A DNA stretch of 64,000 nucleotides from Pelagerythrobacter marensis (GTDB lineage: Bacteria; Pseudomonadota; Alphaproteobacteria; Sphingomonadales; Sphingomonadaceae): NCBI RefSeq assembly GCF_001028625.1, contig NZ_CP011805.1, forward strand, positions 310,001 to 374,000. Reading direction: 5' to 3'. Both the position numbers and the translations under genes were made by a program. Shown here one piece after another: positions 1 to 8,467 of the stretch. The notes under the pieces were generated by a model. It ran no database searches. It saw only the letters and a list, made by a program, of their open reading frames with translations, and was not told where the DNA came from. How positions within the stretch are numbered: the first letter of the stretch is position 1; every line of letters starts with the position of its first letter.

Positions 1-37
1 AAGGCAGCACAACTTTCCTTCCACGGCTCAAAGGGAA

Positions 38-445
38 TTAACGGCCATTTGGCATTGTCGCACATAGCAGTTCTCCATGACTTCTCTCGGCTTGGGCATG
101 CGCCCCCGCTTCCATCGCCGGCAAGTCCGGCCTCAGGCTGAGACCGCGGTAAGCGAGTAGGCGACACGGGGCGGAATCTCACCAAAGCCCTAGCGCTGGA
201 CCAGCCCGTCCGCCTCCATCTCCTTCAGCATCCTCGTCAACGTGCGATGGGGGGACCGCACCGAGCCGGTGCTTAAACTCGTTGAAGCGTAGCGCGCCTT
301 CCACGAGCAAGAAAATCATCATGGGGCGCCATTTGCCGGAGAGGAAGTCGAGCGTCCTTTCTGTCGGGCAATGCCAGCCGTCCGGTAGGTTCGGGCTGGT
401 TCGCCACAGTATCCTTTTGGATCGTACTTGCTGACATGTCAGCAT
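38..445 (-). pseudogene. HxlR-family transcriptional regulator, broken
   Basis: The first part reads as a typical HxlR winged helix: CPTERTLDFLSGKWRP, then LRFNEFKHRLGAV. The frame breaks at a run of six G at 249-254. The next frame gives HRTLTRMLKEMEADGLVQR, meets an in-frame TAG at 190-192, continues as EIPPRVAYSLT and shifts again near 130 to SLRPDLPAMEA before ending at 38-40. Two frameshifts plus a stop make a functional product unlikely, although a homopolymer sequencing error could explain one of them. The start is taken as the ATG at 445 (MLTCQQVRSK); an ATG at 451 is also in frame. HxlR proteins usually sense electrophiles or thiol stress and regulate neighbouring oxidoreductases. 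Confidence 0.8.
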
Positions 446-449
446 GTAC
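424..449. promoter_or_regulatory. 26-bp palindrome, probable HxlR operator
   Basis: The core TGCTGACATGTCAGCA (429-444) is a perfect 16-bp palindrome. Beyond one mismatched pair (428/445) it extends with GTAC on both sides, so 12 of 13 pairs match. It sits over the start codon of the broken HxlR gene and about 70 bp upstream of the broken pirin gene on the other strand, where an autoregulatory operator between divergent genes would lie. Binding by the HxlR protein is inferred. Confidence 0.5.
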
Positions 450-519
450 ATATGTTGCGGCCAATTCGAAAGCAATGCCCCCGAGTGGGGCAAAGTACGC
501 CCCTCGAAAGGCGATGCGA

Positions 520-905
520 TGAAGACACCCGATACTATCCTGCGCAACTACAGCCACCACTGGATGGACAACGGCGAACCCGTAAAGCGCCATCCGCGCG
601 GTGTGGGCGAACATCCGCACAAGGGCTTCGAGCCGGTGACAATCGTCTATGACGGCGAGGTCAGCCACCGCGATTTCATCGGCGGGGGTGGCACCATCGG
701 CGCGGGCGAGGCTCAGCGGATGATCGCCGATTGCGGCGTGCTGCACGAGGAGTTCCGTTCGCCCGGCTGTTCGGGGCGCTGGCCCCGGCCTGATCCATCT
801 GTGTCCGAGGCGTTCGATCTCTCCGGCCACTTTTGCAGGCGCGCGACACACTCTTGCCCGATTGACCTATCACCCAGCCCACTGGCCCAAGGAATTTACG
901 CATGA
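520..905 (+). pseudogene. pirin-family gene remnant with internal and 3' deletion
   Basis: From the ATG at 520, preceded by GAAAGG, the reading gives MKTPDTILRNYSHHWMDNG and then jumps to PRGVGEHPHKGFEPVTIVYD and a GGGGTIGAGEAQRM block ending in HEEFRSPG near 775. Full pirins have a beta-barrel stretch of about 30 residues between the first two blocks, and the whole second half of the protein is missing here. The rest of the reading frame up to the stop at 903-905 has no pirin similarity that I recognise. The HPHKG and HEE metal-ligand motifs survive. It lies just upstream of an intact pirin gene of a different subtype, so it is a separate decayed paralogue. Confidence 0.7.
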
Positions 906-1786
906 TCGAACGCATTATCGGCAAACGCACGCATGACCTTGGCGGCGGGTTCGAGGTGGGCCGCGTGCTGCCCTTCCATGCGCGCCGGACGGTGGGCCCG
1001 TACATCTTCTTCGATCACATGGGCCCGGCAGACCTTGCGCCGGGCTTCGCGCGCGAGATGGACGTGCGCCCGCACCCGCACATCGGCATCTCCACCGTGA
1101 CCTATCTCTACGATGGCGCCCTGACCCATCGCGACAGCCTGGGCGTGACGCAGGACATTCGCCCGGGCGAAGTCAACTGGATGGTAACCGGCAGCGGCAT
1201 CACCCATTCCGAACGCTTCGATCACGCACGCGAGCACGGAGCGCATATGCACGGCATCCAGGCCTGGGTCGCCCTGCCGACCGAGCACGAAGAGGCCGAT
1301 CCGGCATTCTACCACCACGAAGGCTCTGGCGACTTGCCGACATGGGAAGAGAAGGGCCTGCGCGGCCGTCTGATCGCAGGCAGCGTAGAAGGGATGCGAT
1401 CGGCGGTGAAGGTGCACAGTCCCCAATTTTACATGCACTGGGACATGGATGCGGGCGCGAGCCGCATTCTGCCCACCGAGTACGAGGAGCGCGCGGTCTA
1501 CGTCGCCGAGGGAACCGCCGAGGTTGCAGGGCAACTCCTGCGCACCGGACAGATGGCCGTGCTCGAACCGGGCAAGGATGCCTCTGTGACGGCCAGGGAA
1601 GCGGCCACCATTATGGTGCTGGGCGGCGATCCCATTGGCGAGCGGTTCATGCTGTGGAACTTCGTTTCCTCGTCAAAAGATCGGATCGAACAGGCCAGGG
1701 AGGACTGGAGGCAGGGGCGCATGAAGCTGCCCGATGCCGACAACGAAGAGTTCACCCCCTTCCCGGAAGATCGCGACTATGCCTGA
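902..1786 (+). CDS. pirin family protein (cupin-type)
   Basis: Full-length pirin of 294 residues. The N-terminal cupin carries RTVGPYIFFDHMGP, the first metal pair in RPHPHIG, and the second His/Glu pair in GITHSERFD; these match the Fe ligands of characterised pirins. The C-terminal cupin is complete, ending EFTPFPEDRDYA. Family members include quercetin 2,3-dioxygenase-like enzymes and redox-sensing co-regulators; which activity applies here cannot be told from sequence. The stop codon overlaps the start of the GNAT gene by 8 nt, so the two are co-transcribed. The broken HxlR regulator upstream suggests the locus was once stress-inducible. Confidence 0.93.
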   Translation: MIERIIGKRTHDLGGGFEVGRVLPFHARRTVGPYIFFDHMGPADLAPGFAREMDVRPHPHIGISTVTYLYDGALTHRDSLGVTQDIRPGEVNWMVTGSGITHSERFDHAREHGAHMHGIQAWVALPTEHEEADPAFYHHEGSGDLPTWEEKGLRGRLIAGSVEGMRSAVKVHSPQFYMHWDMDAGASRILPTEYEERAVYVAEGTAEVAGQLLRTGQMAVLEPGKDASVTAREAATIMVLGGDPIGERFMLWNFVSSSKDRIEQAREDWRQGRMKLPDADNEEFTPFPEDRDYA

Positions 1787-2132
1787 CCAACGACACATCA
1801 CCGTCGCCCTGGAAGATGGCGAAAGGCATGGCCGATATGTCGGCAGGGTTGCCGGGTTCGATGCCGAAGGCGAGATCACCTTCACCCGGCGCGGATCGGA
1901 CCTCATCAGCGCCGACCACACCGGCGTGACCGATGAGCTGAGGGGGACAGGGCTCGCGGCGGCGATGGTCGAATACCTCGTCGCCGATGCGCGGGCGCGC
2001 GGATTCCAGATCATCCCGATCTGCCCCTATGTCCGCGCCCGATATGAAAAGCACCCTGAATGGCGCGACGTTTTTACCGTTGGTCCGGGCGAAAAACCGA
2101 AGCTGACTGCGGCACAATTCAGAGGGGAATGA
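1779..2132 (+). CDS. GNAT-like N-acetyltransferase (YidJ/NATD1 type)
   Basis: Small acetyltransferase-like protein of 117 residues starting MPDQRHITVALEDG. The fold signature is in the second half: a beta-bulge acetyl-CoA loop (TGLAAAMVEYLV) followed by ARGFQIIPICPYVRARYEKHPEW, a block typical of the Gcn5-related single-domain family that includes human NATD1. The ATG at 1779 overlaps the pirin stop, which fixes the start; the longer frame upstream runs inside pirin. The substrate is unknown. Confidence 0.85.
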   Translation: MPDQRHITVALEDGERHGRYVGRVAGFDAEGEITFTRRGSDLISADHTGVTDELRGTGLAAAMVEYLVADARARGFQIIPICPYVRARYEKHPEWRDVFTVGPGEKPKLTAAQFRGE

Positions 2133-2176
2133 TCATACCGTTGACTTCGGTGCCGTCTCAATGAAACGATTCCAGG

Positions 2177-2767
2177 TCAGTAAGGCGGAGGCGTCTGCGC
2201 TCGTTGATGCTTAGCAGCAGCGGTCCACCAGGCCAGGTCGTCAGCGAAGCGCGAGAAGGCGCGGTCAAGCGCGCGGCCAGCATCACCGACAGGTGCGCCA
2301 TTTTCGTCGAGCGTCATGGCGATCGGGCCGACTGCCACGGTGCTGGGAATGACCACCATGCCCATCTCGGACAGGGTCCCGTGCCAGGCGAGGTTGGCGC
2401 GAACCCCGGACAGTCTGCCCGCCGAATAGCTGGCCACTGCCGCTGGACGCCAGAACCATTCCTCAAGGAAATGGTCAGTAAGGTTCTTGAGGCCGGGCTG
2501 AACGCCCCAGTTATATTCGCCCGTCACAAATACGAAGGCATCGGCGCTGCGGATCTGCTCTGCCAGGTCTTCCATCGCCTGCGGCGCTTGGCCCGGCGCG
2601 TATTCCTTGTACATCCGGTCGAGCATCGGCAGCCCGATTGCGCGCGCGTCGATCAGGCGGGCATCGTTCCCGCGGTCTTTGAGGCCTTGCACGATGTAGT
2701 CTGCAAGACGAATGCCCGCGCGATCGGAGCGATATGAGCCGTAGAGAACAAGGATCCGGTCACTCAT
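2177..2767 (-). CDS. NADPH-dependent FMN reductase / NAD(P)H oxidoreductase
   Basis: Flavodoxin-like reductase of 196 residues, read from MSDRILVLYG at 2767; an ATG 7 codons upstream is possible. It has the flavin phosphate loop at LYGSYRSDRAG, and the FMN-binding GEYNWGVQPGLKNLTDH block (normally EYN.s.pg.LKNaiD). The C-terminal part ends in a short PPPY tail. The family reduces quinones, azo compounds or metals with NADPH through bound FMN. It is convergent with the pirin/GNAT pair, and such reductases commonly accompany HxlR regulators, so it may belong to the same former stress locus. Confidence 0.9.
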   Translation of the reverse strand: MSDRILVLYGSYRSDRAGIRLADYIVQGLKDRGNDARLIDARAIGLPMLDRMYKEYAPGQAPQAMEDLAEQIRSADAFVFVTGEYNWGVQPGLKNLTDHFLEEWFWRPAAVASYSAGRLSGVRANLAWHGTLSEMGMVVIPSTVAVGPIAMTLDENGAPVGDAGRALDRAFSRFADDLAWWTAAAKHQRAQTPPPY

Positions 2768-3242
2768 GTCGTCGTGGTCTTCTCTCAATCCGCTGCATCA
2801 GCGCCCATAGTGACTGTAGCGGATAGTTATGGCAATCGCAGAGCCTAGCTAGCCGAAGCGTGCTAGGTGCGGCCCAAATCGCGGCATAGAAAGACTATCT
2901 CGGCTGCAGTCCGTCTGCCTGCAGCCGAGTTTCCGTGTTTGGCGAGTATCCGAATATATGGCAGCTCTCGACGACCTGATCCGAGACGGGGACTGACGAC
3001 TATGTCGACGATAGCGGACGTCCCAGGCGGACAGTTGAACTCGATCGGCCCAATGACCTGCTCGACGATGGCTGTACTGCAGTCGCACTCCTCCTGAACG
3101 CCGCGCCCTGGCATGTGGCCAAGGCGTGTCGGGAAGAAGGCTATCGTCTCGATCTACTCAGGACAACACGCGGCCCCTAACAGGTGGACGATGCGAAGTG
3201 TCGGGGGAAGAGCCCGACAAAGGCTATTCGCTAAGACAGCTC
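2768..3242. other. 475-bp stretch with no recognisable gene
   Basis: Short open frames exist on both strands (for example 2863-3114 minus and 2867-3097 plus), but none resembles a known family, has a convincing Shine-Dalgarno site or shows the strong third-position GC of the neighbours. It separates the FMN reductase from the catalase 3' end and is probably degenerate sequence. Confidence 0.4.
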
Positions 3243-5195
3243 TTAATCCTTCTTCACCGCCTCGCGGTCCCAGAAACGTAGCTTGGCGCAGCGGGCGAGG
3301 AATTTCTCGGCGGAGCCGGGCTTCGTCAGTTCGACAAAACCGTCATCCATCCGCTTGGCGACCCCTGCGCCCTCGAGCAGCGCCATCGCATCCGGGACGT
3401 AGGCGATGAACTTGGCATGGGCGAAGGCATCGTTGACGAAGTCGATGCTGGGCTTGTCCATGCCAAATTTCTCCGCCGCGTCCTTGCCCATTACTAGCGC
3501 CACGGCGTCGTAGACCACCGAGGGGCCGCCATCGATCTTCTGGTCGGCTGCCATCACCTTGCCGTCCGATAGCTTGGCGCCCGCGACATGCGGGGCAATT
3601 ATCTCGGCGATCGCTCCGACAGCCGTGGCGGCGTCCTTGAGCGCCCTGACCGCGCTCGCATCGCCGCCTTCGGCAATATAGATGCCCAGCTTGCGCCCCT
3701 TGAAGCTGTCGGGACCGTTCTTGAGGATCGACAACGCCGGGCTTTCGGGCAGATCATCGACCGGCTTGCGTGCGGGGGTCGGCTTGGGTGGCAGTTCGGT
3801 CAGACCGATGCCGTCGGCGACTGTCTGGGCGAGGCCGTCGTCGATGTGTCGCAGATGGCCGACCATCCGCTGGCGGATGTCCATGCGCTCGACCTTGGAG
3901 AGTTCGAACACCAGCGCATTGCCCATGTGGGTCTGCTCGATCGCGGTCTGCGAGACGTAGAACTGGCGCGCCTGGCTGTAGTGATCGGCGAAAGTCTCGC
4001 TGCGCTCGCGCACCTTGGGTCCGGCGACCGGTGCGGCGTAGCTGGTGAAGCCGCGATCGGGGCTGGCCCGGGGGCCGCGTGGTTCGCGGTTGTCGTCCAT
4101 GTCGCCCGACCAGCTGTTGGGTTCGTAATTTGCCCGCCCTTTGGGATTGGTCATCGCCATGTGGCCGTCCTGCTGGAAATTGTGGACCGGGCATTTGGGC
4201 GCGTTGATCGGGATATGCGTGAAATTGGGGCCGCCCAGTCGCTTGAGCTGGGTGTCGAGATAGGAGAAATTGCGCCCCTGGAGCAGCGGGTCCTCGCTGA
4301 AGTCGAGACCGGGGATGATGTTCTGCGTGCAGAACGCAACCTGCTCGGTCTCGGCGAAGAAATTGTCGACATTGGCGTCGAGTGTGAGCGTGCCGATGAT
4401 CTCGACCGGGACCTGTTCCTCGGGGATGATCTGGGTCGCATCGAGCACATCGAACTCGAAGCGTTCGGCAAATTCCTCGTCGAACACCTGGATGCCCAGA
4501 TCCCATTGCGGGAAGTCGCCCACCTCGATCGAATCCCACATGTCGCGGCGATGGAAATCCGGATCCATCCCGTTGATCTTGAGCGCCTCGTTCCAGATCA
4601 CCGATTGGAGGCCGAGCGCCGGCTTCCAGTGGAACTTGACGAATTTCGCCTCGCCTTTGGCGTTGATCATGCGGAAGGTGTGGACCCCGAAGCCCTCCAT
4701 GAAACGAAAGCTGCGCGGGATGGCGCGGTCGGACATGATCCACATCACCATATGCATGCTTTCGGGGCTCAGCGTGATGAAGTCCCAGAAATTGTCATGC
4801 GCGGTCTGCGCCTGCGGGAAGCCGCGGTCAGGCGCGGGCTTGGCGGCATGGATCAGATCGGGAAACTTGATCGCATCCTGGATGAAGAACACCGGGATGT
4901 TGTTTCCGACCAGGTCCCAGTTTCCCTGCTTGGTGTAAAACTTAGTCGCGAAGCCGCGGACATCGCGAGCGAGATCGGGAGATCCCTTGTTGCCCGCCAC
5001 AGTGGAGAAGCGGGTGAAGGTTGGCGTCTTTTCGCCGACCTCGTTGAAGATCGCGGCGTGCGAGTACTCGGGAATAGCCTTCTTCAGCTCGAAGTGGCCA
5101 TGAATGCCGTAGCCGCGCGCATGGACCACGCGCTCCGGAATACGCTCGTGATCGAAATGAAAGATTTTCTCGCGAGCGATATGATCTTCCAGCAA
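3243..5195 (-). CDS. katE: large-subunit catalase (KatE/HPII type), 5' end lost
   Basis: Clade 2 haem catalase of 650 readable residues. The active-site His is in ERIPERVVHARG, the distal Asn in VGNNIPVFFIQDAIKFPD, and the proximal haem Tyr region in FSYLDTQLKRLGGPNF. The last 150 residues form the flavodoxin/class-I-amidotransferase-like domain of HPII (GRKLGIYIAEGG onward). The 5' end is abnormal: AGPRGPQLLEDHIAREK is encoded, but everything that should precede it is replaced by SulP coding sequence, with the join near 5215-5220. The catalase frame has no ATG upstream of its conserved core; the only options are TTG (5195) or CTG. Either it is translated weakly from such a codon or it is a pseudogene. 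The catalytic core itself looks intact. Confidence 0.85.
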   Translation of the reverse strand: MLEDHIAREKIFHFDHERIPERVVHARGYGIHGHFELKKAIPEYSHAAIFNEVGEKTPTFTRFSTVAGNKGSPDLARDVRGFATKFYTKQGNWDLVGNNIPVFFIQDAIKFPDLIHAAKPAPDRGFPQAQTAHDNFWDFITLSPESMHMVMWIMSDRAIPRSFRFMEGFGVHTFRMINAKGEAKFVKFHWKPALGLQSVIWNEALKINGMDPDFHRRDMWDSIEVGDFPQWDLGIQVFDEEFAERFEFDVLDATQIIPEEQVPVEIIGTLTLDANVDNFFAETEQVAFCTQNIIPGLDFSEDPLLQGRNFSYLDTQLKRLGGPNFTHIPINAPKCPVHNFQQDGHMAMTNPKGRANYEPNSWSGDMDDNREPRGPRASPDRGFTSYAAPVAGPKVRERSETFADHYSQARQFYVSQTAIEQTHMGNALVFELSKVERMDIRQRMVGHLRHIDDGLAQTVADGIGLTELPPKPTPARKPVDDLPESPALSILKNGPDSFKGRKLGIYIAEGGDASAVRALKDAATAVGAIAEIIAPHVAGAKLSDGKVMAADQKIDGGPSVVYDAVALVMGKDAAEKFGMDKPSIDFVNDAFAHAKFIAYVPDAMALLEGAGVAKRMDDGFVELTKPGSAEKFLARCAKLRFWDREAVKKD

Positions 5196-6282
5196 TTGCG
5201 GGCCGCGCGGACCAGCGGAGAGCAGCGATAGCGATACCGATCGCCGTCATCGCGCCGGCAGCCGGCGTTTCGGCCCCTGCGTCAAAATTGACGACGCTTC
5301 GAGCAAATCCGCCAGTGACGGGATAGCCCCCTGAAAATGACGCGGCGATGTTGGCTGCACCAAGGCCTATCAGTTCCTGGTCCGGTTCAATCCGTTGCCG
5401 TCGTTTTGCAGCGAGTGTCTGTGCAACCGAGACCGACTCAACGAACCCAATCACAGATAACAGTAACGCGGGCACCAGCAGTTGTTGCCATAAGTTCGGA
5501 TCGAACAAAGGGACCGTAAAGGGTGGCAGGCTCCGCGGAATCTCGCCGACCACCTTCACGCCCAAGCGTTCGAGATCGAAAGCCACAACAGCGAGCGTGG
5601 AAGCAACCACGGCGGCGATCGGCCCGGTTTTGGCGATCAGTTCTGCTGGACGGCCTGGAATGCCCAGTCGCATCAGCGTCGGCTTCAACCCCTTGCGAAC
5701 CCAGAACAGAAACGTGAGCGAGGCGACGCCGATCCCGACTGTTGGCAGGTTGGTGCCCCCGATATTGCTGGCAAGGGTGGTCAATAGTTCGGGCATCGCT
5801 TCGCCTGAAGCTGCGATCCCGAGGATCGATTTTAACTGGCTGGTGGCGATGATGATGCCTGAAGCGGTAATGAATCCGGACACCACAGGATGCGACAGAA
5901 GGTTGGCAAGAAAGCCGAGCTTGAGCATCCCCATCAAGGTAAGGATAAGTCCAGACAGCAGAGCCAAAACCAGCGCTGCGGCGACGAACTCGGCACTCCC
6001 CGGCGGCGCGACGCTGCCCGCCGCCGCGAGGGTCATCAACGAGATGACTGCCACAGGGCCCACCGCCAGTGTGCGGCTGGTGCCGAAAATGGCATAGGCT
6101 ATGATCGGTAGGATCGAAGCGTAAAGCCCCACCTCGGGCGGTAGCCCCGCAAGCATGGCGTAGGCCAGACTTTGGGGAATGAGCATGATGGTAACGATGC
6201 ACGCCGCCAGACCATCATTGATAAGAGTCTGACGGTTGTAACTCTGGCCCCAGTCAAGCACAGGCAGGTATCGGGCGAGCAT
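4942..6282 (-). pseudogene. SulP-family sulfate/anion transporter, 3' truncated and fused to catalase DNA
   Basis: Starts MLARYLPVLDWGQSYNRQTL and runs through the SulP membrane domain: IPQSLAYAMLAGLPPEVGLY, TLAVGPVAVISLM, later the FSGGYPVTGGFARSVVNFDAGAETPAAG block. Homology stops after AMTAIGIAIAAL, near 5220. The frame then continues about 90 codons through catalase DNA in the wrong frame, giving Arg/Ser-rich nonsense to a stop at 4942. The last transmembrane helices and the C-terminal STAS domain are missing. It is the last gene of the BigR operon, 11 nt after the DUF442 gene. In similar operons a transporter at this place is thought to move sulfite, sulfate or thiosulfate; this copy is probably dead. 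Confidence 0.85.
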
Positions 6283-6293
6283 CGATATGCGCA

Positions 6294-6632
6294 CTATTGC
6301 GGCTTGCCGGCCAGTTCCCACAAGCTCGCAGCGCGTGCGCCCGACCGGCAGAAGCTGATAACCTTGCCGTCGCACTGGCGCAACGCCTCGGCGAATCTGA
6401 TACCGTCGTCGGGCGTGGCTTGACCCGGAATCACGGGAATATGCGTATAGGCAAGACCGTGTCGATTGGCCTCGGCTTCCAGTTCGGAGGACTTAGGCTG
6501 ACCCGGCTCCTCATCGTCCGGTCGGGCATTGATGATCCCTTTGAACCCTTGAGCGGCCAACTCGCCGATCTCGGCTGGTCCCAACTGCGGTCGCACGGCT
6601 AGATTGGGCGACAGGTGCTTGCAGATTGTCAT
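6294..6632 (-). CDS. DUF442 / TIGR01244 sulfur-transferase or phosphatase-like protein
   Basis: Protein of 112 residues starting MTICKHLSPNLAVRPQLGP. It has the DUF442 features: a FKGIINARPDDEEPGQP block and the Cys phosphate-loop-like motif VISFCRSGARAASLW (C-x-S-G-x-R), the rhodanese / dual-specificity phosphatase catalytic signature. In BigR operons this domain is either separate or fused to the metallo-beta-lactamase dioxygenase, and is thought to pass on persulfide sulfur. The start at 6632 is 10 nt after the upstream stop. A longer frame upstream lies inside the YedE gene and is rejected. Confidence 0.9.
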   Translation of the reverse strand: MTICKHLSPNLAVRPQLGPAEIGELAAQGFKGIINARPDDEEPGQPKSSELEAEANRHGLAYTHIPVIPGQATPDDGIRFAEALRQCDGKVISFCRSGARAASLWELAGKPQ

Positions 6633-6642
6633 CGTCAATCTC

Positions 6643-7092
6643 CTAGGTTGCCGCTTTCGGCTTTCCGGAATTTTCGGCGGGCTGAGGCAGCAGTCGATGC
6701 GCGGCCATGCCGACGAGCATAGCGGCAACAAACAGCCAGACTTGCCACGCGCCCAGTACAAGTCCGGCGAAGGCTGGGCCCGGGCAGAAACCGGCAATGC
6801 CCCAGCCGATGCCAAACAATGCCGCGCCGATGAGCAGGCGCCGGTCGAGCCCGGCGTTTTCCGGAACGTGGAACTCGTCCGCCAGCATGGGATGCGTCAT
6901 CCGGCGCCGGACCAGATAGGCCAGTGCGGAAGGGATAAGCGCAGCGCCCATAACGTACAGCAGCGTGGGATCCCATCGTCCTGCCACATCGAGGAAAGCT
7001 AGTACCCGAGCGGGATTGATCATATCCGACAGAGCGAGGCCCGCTCCGAAGATAATGCCAACCAGCAAGGCAGCCAGGGCATTTCGCATCAT
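6643..7092 (-). CDS. YeeE/YedE-like (DUF6691) membrane protein
   Basis: About 149 residues with four hydrophobic segments, starting MMRNALAALLVGIIFGAGLAL. The signature is SDMINPARVLAFLDVAGRWDPTL near the N-terminus and GIGWGIAGFCPGPA in the middle, typical of the second half of split YeeE/YedE transporters. Its ATG overlaps the stop of the previous YeeE gene by one base, so the pair is translationally coupled and probably forms one transporter. YeeE proteins characterised elsewhere take up thiosulfate; here the direction of transport is unknown. Confidence 0.88.
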   Translation of the reverse strand: MMRNALAALLVGIIFGAGLALSDMINPARVLAFLDVAGRWDPTLLYVMGAALIPSALAYLVRRRMTHPMLADEFHVPENAGLDRRLLIGAALFGIGWGIAGFCPGPAFAGLVLGAWQVWLFVAAMLVGMAAHRLLPQPAENSGKPKAAT

Positions 7093-7523
7093 CAGACCCC
7101 CAAAACGTGACGAATGAAGAAGACGCTCACCGCAGCGACGCCCATGAAGGTCAACGTTGCCGCGATTGAACGGGGCGACAGGCGCGCCGTTCCGCACACT
7201 CCATGCCCGCTGGTGCATCCATTGCCCAACCGTGTGCCGAACCCGACCAGCAATCCGGCAACGACGAGGGCAGCAGGCGATGTCCCAATAAGCAGCTCGG
7301 GACGGCGAATGAACACTGCAACCAATCCCGCACCCAACGGCAGGCCAACAACGAACGCGGTCGCCTGCCCCCAGGGCGTGCCGCGCGTGTCGATCCTGCA
7401 TGCCGTCGCCACCATTCCGGATACACCGGCAATTCGGCCGTTACCCAAAAGCAGCAGAGCAGCAGCGACGCCGATCAACAGGCCACCGGCGATCGCCACA
7501 AAAGGGGACAGAGGCTCCAACAT
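7092..7523 (-). CDS. YeeE/YedE family transporter, first half
   Basis: Protein of 143 residues with four predicted helices. It contains GNGRIAGVSGM and the highly characteristic Cys motif LGNGCTSGHGVCG, conserved in YeeE thiosulfate transporters. The start at 7523 has AGGA ten bases upstream, and it begins 8 nt after the Blh stop. Together with the next gene it forms a split YeeE/YedE unit of the kind found in BigR-controlled operons, where it presumably exports or imports a sulfur oxyanion. Confidence 0.9.
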   Translation of the reverse strand: MLEPLSPFVAIAGGLLIGVAAALLLLGNGRIAGVSGMVATACRIDTRGTPWGQATAFVVGLPLGAGLVAVFIRRPELLIGTSPAALVVAGLLVGFGTRLGNGCTSGHGVCGTARLSPRSIAATLTFMGVAAVSVFFIRHVLGV

Positions 7524-7531
7524 GACAGGTC

Positions 7532-8464
7532 CTATCGCAGCAGGTTGAGGGGAAGCTTAAGGTAGATGTTCCCGTTGTCTTCGGGCTGAGGCAAATGGCC
7601 TCCGCGCATGTTGACCTGTATCGCAGGCAGAATCAGCCGGGGCATTTCCAGGGTGGCGTCACGTTGAGTGCGCATGGCCACGAAGTCGTCCTCCGTCACG
7701 TCCTTGTGAAGATGGACGTTGGCGGTGCGTTCGGCGAGCATGGTCGTTTCCCACACGAAGTGATCGCGGTTGGGCGCCTTGTAATCGTGACAGAGGAACA
7801 CACGGGTTGCATCGGGCAATTCCATGAGGCGCCGCACCGAGCGATATAGCGCGCGTGCGTCACCGCCGGGAAAATCCGCGCGAGCCGACCCATAGTCTGG
7901 CATGAACATCGTGTCGCCGGTGAACAGCGCATCGCCGATGACGAAGGCCATGTCGGCCGGGGTATGGCCGGGAACGTGTAGCGCGATCAGCTTGAGCTCG
8001 CCGATCTGCAGCACGTCTCCGTCGTCCATCAGGACGTCGAATTGAGATCCGTCGCGCTCGAACTCGGTACCCTCGTTGAATATCTTTCCGAAGACGTTCT
8101 GCACGGTGGTGATTTCTGCTCCGATCGCGAGCCTCCCTCCAACCTTTTCCTGCAGATAGGGGGCCGCAGAAAGATGATCGGCGTGCACATGGGTCTCGAG
8201 CAACCAATCGACGATCAAGTTCTCCTGCTCCACGTAGGCGATGACCAGATCGGCGGACGCGAAACCGGTGGTCCCCGACGCATGATCGTAATCTAGCACG
8301 CTATCGATGATCGCGGCGCGCTTCGAGGCGGGATCGCTGACCACGTAAGTCGCGGTGAAAGTCGATTCATCGAAGAATGCCCGGACCACCGCGGCCTGCC
8401 GGTCGCCCCCCAATGTCTCTTCCACCAGAGTGGTAGCTCGTTTGAGATGTGTATCTGTCTGCAT
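7532..8464 (-). CDS. blh: Blh-type metallo-beta-lactamase-fold persulfide dioxygenase
   Basis: MBL-fold protein of 310 residues. Metal motifs: THVHADHLSAAP, then HVPGHTPADM, TGDTMFMPDYGSARADFPGG and LCHDYKAP. The SARADFPGGDA stretch and the N-terminal FFDESTFTATYVVSDPASK are specific to the Blh/ETHE1 branch, which uses one Fe(II) to oxidise glutathione persulfide to sulfite. The start at 8464 has AGGAGC 6 nt upstream. It is the first enzyme gene after the BigR-type repressor and heads the operon Blh, YeeE, YedE, DUF442, SulP. Its likely role is to remove persulfides formed from sulfide. Confidence 0.92.
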   Translation of the reverse strand: MQTDTHLKRATTLVEETLGGDRQAAVVRAFFDESTFTATYVVSDPASKRAAIIDSVLDYDHASGTTGFASADLVIAYVEQENLIVDWLLETHVHADHLSAAPYLQEKVGGRLAIGAEITTVQNVFGKIFNEGTEFERDGSQFDVLMDDGDVLQIGELKLIALHVPGHTPADMAFVIGDALFTGDTMFMPDYGSARADFPGGDARALYRSVRRLMELPDATRVFLCHDYKAPNRDHFVWETTMLAERTANVHLHKDVTEDDFVAMRTQRDATLEMPRLILPAIQVNMRGGHLPQPEDNGNIYLKLPLNLLR

Positions 8465-8467
8465 GGA

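Noticed and set aside
2863..3114. 83-codon minus-strand frame downstream of catalase
   Set aside because: No family resemblance, no ribosome site, overlapping equally long frames on both strands.
3588..5231. 547-codon open frame on the plus strand antisense to catalase
   Set aside because: Arises from strong codon bias in the catalase gene; no family match, and the catalase frame carries all motifs.
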